Shown here one piece after another: positions 59,768 to 64,000 of a stretch of DNA of 64,000 nucleotides. The notes beneath the pieces were generated by a model. That model did not search any database. It saw only the letters and a list, made by a program, of their open reading frames with translations, and was not told where the DNA came from. The DNA lies in the NCBI GenBank assembly GCA_905331475.1, contig CAJNYU010000005.1:1-64000 (forward strand). The letters are read 5' to 3'. Positions within the stretch are counted from its first letter, which is position 1; each line of letters opens with the position of its first letter. The position numbers were made by a program, and so were the translations under genes. The stretch comes from Rotaria socialis. Taxonomy: Eukaryota > Rotifera > Eurotatoria > Philodinida > Philodinidae.

Positions 59768-60284
59768 ATGAAACAATATTATCGCGTCGTAAATATATGT
59801 TCAGCCAGTGGCTTCTTTGCTCTGCCAAATACATCTACTTATTCAGTAGCGAAATATACATTAGAATCATTTTCTGATTGTCTTCGCCATGAAATGACTC
59901 CATAGGTTTTGTCTATTAGTATTATTGAATCTACTGCTCTAAAAACATTTATGAGCGAAGTTTATGCATCTATTTTACGAGATGTACGGAAACAACTTTC
60001 AACTGATATTCAACAGCGATGGGGAATCGATTTTTCAAATAATTTAATCACTCAAGAAGTCAATAGTCCTTAAATTACGCACGCTGATTATCCAGATAAA
60101 GTCGTACAAGTTGTTCGACATGCTGTTATGAATAGAAATCCTCGTATTTGTTACCGAACAAGTTGACAAATCAAATTATATTGTATTATGATACATTTGA
60201 TACCAATTTGGCTAGTGGATAAACTTGTTACTATATTCTTAAATTTTGTTTCTGCTGGTGTAAAAAGTGGCACCCAATGTAAAG
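59768..60284 (+). pseudogene. SDR pseudogene, 5'-truncated
   Basis: Similarity starts at RVVNICSASGFF, the strand before the active site, so the whole cofactor-binding half is gone. Active-site Tyr and Lys remain (TYSVAKYTLESF). Three in-frame stops follow: TAG at about 59903 where the family has Trp, TAA near 60071 and TGA near 60164, again a Trp position in GWQ. The family C-terminal region ends near 60284. A readable tail continues to 60403 without similarity. Confidence 0.85.
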
Positions 60285-60403
60285 AAGACGTTGCTATTTT
60301 TTCTGCTTGCACAGCGAAAATACATGAACAACGATTTTATCAAAATGAAAAACAAATGTTTGCCAATTCAAAAGATATAAAAATTGATTTTTCGTTATTT
60401 TAA

Positions 60404-60795
60404 TCCTCGTCACAGACTAGAATTACTATCAGTAACGTTCTCATAATATTGGATATTATTTTAATTCAAAATAATAATTCAAAATAACTGTTTTATATAA
60501 ATATTAAATTCATTTTCGCAAGCATATTCTCTATTATATACGAATACTATTCTGTATACCAGCGAGGATTATACAAAAACAGGCGTACTCGTTTCATTCC
60601 ACTATTTAATCATAAGAATTTGACAAAAAATATATTACAATGCAAATCTTTTCATTTTCAATCAAATCTTATTTAGTCACGTTGACAATGTGTTGCATAC
60701 TTGTAGTTTGTGTCTTATTATGTATATTACTTGGATATATAATTAAGTATAATATTCATCTTAAATTGACGTTTTCGTAAAAGAATTCTATGGTA
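60404..60795. other. Spacer, nothing recognised
   Basis: AT-rich spacer between the pseudogene and the mariner-like element. A hydrophobic reading at about 60641-60778 (MQIFSFSIKSYLV..., one membrane segment) is too short to support. Confidence 0.3.
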
Positions 60796-61690
60796 ACGTC
60801 TTGTGCGAAAGTTTCTGGACAAAATGTTCGTTCATTTTCCGATCAAATGCAAGAGTTAGCCAAATTTTAAAAACATTGCATTAGAATCAAAATTTTGTGT
60901 TCTCTCTGAATCTGTGTTCAGAATTTTTGTGAGGCACTCAGATTAGAAATTATACTTGCAGTTTTGAAAGGCGCGAAAATAAAATTTGGACGAAATTGCA
61001 TGAACTGAAAAATTTAGAGGCGGAAAATCCGATCATGTCCGATTTGAAATTGATTAAATGATATTTTTCTTGTTTTCTAATTAAAGAAAGCCATTATAAC
61101 TTAGTTCCAGTTTCCTTTGCTTAATCACATAGCAGTTTGGATCTTTTTCGATCAGTATTTGGGTTGTATACGCCCTTCAAAAGTGATAATTAACTTATTA
61201 TATATTATCCATCTTTTTTGACAGTGTAAAGAGCATGATGGTCCTCCAGAAGCTGAGAATTGATAGTTTTTCACCAGTTTTTCAGAAACAATGAAGGTAA
61301 TTTTGATATGCGAAAAATAATCATTTTCAAAAACGTCATTGAACCTTTTACTAAGACTCTTACTATTCGAAGAAGCTTCAAAGGAGACTAATTATTAGGA
61401 TACAGTTTTATAAGGAAATCTTTGCTGTATCTCCTGCAGTACGCAGAATAATTTTTTACATCTATCTTGGATTATATTTTTGGTATTGAAAACCGTCCAA
61501 ACGTTATTTTCGCGCGTTTCAAAACTTCAAGCATAATTTCTAATCTAAGTATCTTAGAAAAATTCTGAATGCAGATTCTGAAATAACACAAAATTTTGAT
61601 TCTAACACAGTGTTTTTAAAATTTGACTAACTCTTGCAATTGATCGGAAAATGAACGAACATTTTGTCCAGAAACTTTCGCACAAGACGT
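60796..61690. mobile_element. mariner-like element with ~200-bp inverted repeats
   Basis: Starts ACGTCTTGTGCGAAAGTTTC and ends with the exact inverse, flanked by TA on each side (60794-60795 and 61691-61692). The inverted match extends about 200 bases, through GGACAAAATGTTCGTTCATT and AATTATACTTGCAGTTTTGA-like segments to the ATTTTCGCGC/GCGCGAAAAT pair near 60975 and 61507. The middle 500 bases do not encode a transposase. Long inverted repeats and TA target point to Tc1/mariner, non-autonomous. It sits between SDR pseudogene and SDR gene 4. Confidence 0.88.
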
Positions 61691-62033
61691 TATTGTTGTC
61701 GCTTTTGTCCTCTTTCTTTTTATTTTATCTTTCAGAGTATGAAAAGTATGATGAAGTACGACACAGTATCAAAGTATACATTGTCGATGCATTTTGTTTT
61801 CTATAATGTGCTAATATCATCGAAACAAAGACAAAAATAAGAAGAAAGACTGAAATAAAGAAAAAGAACTAATATAAGTTTCAAGGTAACTGCGCTTGCT
61901 TTACATTCTTTCACGTGGTGTTTCGGATTCGTTGATACTATTATTGTGGTCGTAGAAGTAGATTATAGACACAATAAAAAGAAGGTTACTTGTGCGTGTT
62001 TTTTTCTTCATTTGTTTTTCACGCAACGTCGTC

Positions 62034-63011
62034 ATGTGCCTCCTTATTGGTTTTATCATCATTCTTTACGTCTCCTATCGTTTATATCAACATTTCTATC
62101 CAACACCAAACATCAGTCCCAATGGTAAATACATTTTAATATCGGGATGTGACACTGGGTTCGGTCATGGACTAGCTATTGAACTTGATAGGCAAGGTTT
62201 TAATGTTCTGGCTGGTGTATTTTCTCCTGATAACATCAGTTCTCTCCAAAAGGAACTTTCATCGCGAGCTACTGTCTTTCGACTTGATATTACTAAACAA
62301 GATGATATTGATGCTGCATTTGAATTAGTCAAAGAAAAAACTCAAGTTCTTCATGGGCTTGTTAACAATGCCGGGATTTCTATCAGTGGCTATGTTGATT
62401 GGATGTCTATGGAATCTTTACATAAAGTAATGGATGTAAACTTCTTTGGACATGTTGGAATGACAAAGAAATTCTTACCATTACTTATTGCGAAACGTGA
62501 TTCACGTGTTGTGAATATTTGTTCCGTAGCTGGCTATCTGGCGTTATCAAATATGACTGCTTATTGTGCATCGAAATATGCACTTGAATCATTTTCTGAT
62601 TGTCTTCGTCGAGAAATGGTTCCATGGGGTTTACGTGTTAGTATTATTGAACCAGGATTTATGCGAACAAAAATTATTGAAGGAGACGGAAGATCTTTTT
62701 CAGACTTTTGGCAGAATCTTTCGACTGATGTTCAAGAACGATGGGGTGAAGATTTCACTAAAGCTAGATTGGTTGCTGCAAGAAATAACTTATTCTTGAA
62801 ACATGCTGAAGATCCTATGAAAGTTGTGCGAGCTCTTCAACATGCCGTCGCAAATACAATGCCTCATATTCGCTATCGACCTGGTTGGCAATCAAGTATG
62901 ATATTTTTTCCATTGTCGATGCTACCGGCTTGGAGTGTTGATTGGTTTTTTGGCAAGTTGATGAAATCAACACTGGCTCCTGCAAGCATCTCCAAACAAC
63001 ACAAAGAATAA
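62034..63011 (+). CDS. SDR dehydrogenase 4, membrane-anchored
   Basis: 325 residues from ATG 62034. The frame is open 14 codons further upstream to 61992, but the family start MCLLIGFI aligns with gene 3 at 62034. Membrane segment 1-20, cofactor loop 37-46, NNAG 111-114, S164, Y177, K181. The 5' 340 bases are nearly identical to gene 3, the remainder closer to genes 1 and 2 (CSVAGYLALSNMTAYCASKYALESF). The upstream neighbour is the mariner-like element. Confidence 0.93.
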   Translation: MCLLIGFIIILYVSYRLYQHFYPTPNISPNGKYILISGCDTGFGHGLAIELDRQGFNVLAGVFSPDNISSLQKELSSRATVFRLDITKQDDIDAAFELVKEKTQVLHGLVNNAGISISGYVDWMSMESLHKVMDVNFFGHVGMTKKFLPLLIAKRDSRVVNICSVAGYLALSNMTAYCASKYALESFSDCLRREMVPWGLRVSIIEPGFMRTKIIEGDGRSFSDFWQNLSTDVQERWGEDFTKARLVAARNNLFLKHAEDPMKVVRALQHAVANTMPHIRYRPGWQSSMIFFPLSMLPAWSVDWFFGKLMKSTLAPASISKQHKE

Positions 63012-64000
63012 AGCTAATACTTTACGCGAATTAAATAGTTATTTTTTTTCATGAGTATAAAAGATGAATATTTTCGTTTTAATTAAATATTTCGAGAATG
63101 AATTTTTATATCCAAACGATATTTCTTGAATATTAATCTGAAGTTTAAATAATTAGATATATATTCTTACTAACTATTTTAATACTTTTATGATATGTTC
63201 AAAATGCATGGAATTCTTGAAGATCCTTGAGAAATCAAAGTTTTGAAATATCGAAGTCGCTTAAATAATGCATCTGAATAGTGACTTAATGATCGTGCAA
63301 ATCGATTTTATTTCAGATCAGAATGAACAATAAGAAATTGTTGGAAAAAAATGTAAATATATCACTGCCTAATTATATAAAATATAGAGACCCTTTGATA
63401 GTGAAATATAGCAACAAGAAAATAGTTAACTTGAAACTCACAAACAGGATTACAACACATGGTTAATGTTCTTGCTTTTTGTCTCATTGGCTACGTAGAC
63501 GATCAGTTGCGTATATTTATTCTCACTGGTATTTGAAGTGCAGGATTCCATATGTAAACTTTATTTCCAACTGCTGAATAGAATACAAGAAAATATCAAC
63601 ACTATTGTCAGTCGTAAAGTCCAAATGCAATAGAGGCAAATCACTTTCGTCAGTAATTAGAGTTAATAATTTTTAAGTGTCTGAATTATATTTAATTAAT
63701 AGAATATGTTTTCTATTTTTCAATAGAAATAACTTTAATATGTTTAATTCGTCTAAACCAAATCCACATGGTATCTTCATCTAATTAAACTTGATCCTCG
63801 TACCTTATCTATTAGGACTCTAATCAACATTGCAAAGTACGATACAAAGGGCGAAATAGACATTGTCAAAACGTTTTTTTTCTCTATGACGCATTTATAT
63901 CATCAAAGCAAATAGCAAGCAAACAGAAAGAAAGAAAGAAAGAAAAAAGCAACGTCAAGAGCTTTCACGTAGTCACATTTGCCTTCCGTTCTTCCACGTG
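63012..64000. other. Window end, no supported gene
   Basis: AT-rich; no ORF of interest. A GAAA microsatellite of about five units lies at 63926-63945. Confidence 0.4.
63926..63945. repeat. GAAA microsatellite
   Basis: About five consecutive GAAA units. Confidence 0.8.

Noticed and set aside
61992..62033. Upstream in-frame extension of SDR gene 4
   Set aside because: The start at 62034 aligns exactly with the start of the near-identical gene 3; the upstream part is unrelated.

Overview
The window looks like nuclear DNA of a bdelloid rotifer (Adineta/Rotaria type). The evidence is AT-rich sequence, many GT-AG introns of about 50-65 bp, a six-bladed NHL-repeat ORF and F-box relics of the kinds that are hugely expanded in bdelloids, a lone 5S rRNA gene, TGTGGG-type telomere-like repeats, and many small non-autonomous DNA transposons. 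The organism call is inference; no ribosomal or mitochondrial marker other than 5S is present. One 100-N scaffold gap lies at 43593-43692, and single Ns lie at 38034 and 45986.

Layout. 1-3.2 kb: two palindrome-rich repeats. 3.3-26.2 kb: the conserved gene-rich part. It holds a DBH-like copper monooxygenase (13 exons), a FAM114A/NOXP20 homologue (9 exons), a small unknown basic protein, a reverse-strand 5S rRNA, a reverse-strand GT31 (core-1 galactosyltransferase-like) gene, a yippee-like gene, a membrane-anchored copine-domain protein and a Polyhomeotic (PRC1) homologue (12 exons). I rebuilt the exons by hand; for the seven multi-exon genes on both strands the spliced length is a multiple of three and the frame stays open.

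26-47 kb: a decaying, transposon-rich part. It holds a broken F-box gene with a 713-bp foldback element in its intron, a nest of four non-autonomous elements at 33.1-35.1 kb (three with perfect 8-bp target duplications), interstitial telomere-like repeats, an F-box remnant, two diverged copies of one promoter/leader (36.85 and 40.74 kb), a multi-exon gene broken by a palindromic element and an early stop, a GC-rich hairpin island and an NHL-repeat ORF.

47-51 kb (reverse strand): a poxvirus/NCLDV-type cap 2'-O-methyltransferase-fold protein in which two of the four catalytic positions appear replaced, and an oligoribonuclease fused to an N-terminal ankyrin region. 51.8-54.8 kb: a hAT-like element and a second, longer copy of the CAAGAATCTTG palindromic element. 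55.1-63.0 kb: a tandem array of four intact and one dead short-chain dehydrogenase/reductase (RDH/17beta-HSD/BDH-like) genes with signs of patchy gene conversion, split by a mariner-like element with long inverted repeats.

The most unusual structural theme is that several unrelated terminal-inverted-repeat elements here are built from arrays of a short family-specific palindrome (ACGGCCGT, GCGTTTAAACGC, CAAGAATCTTG, CGACCAATTGTCG).
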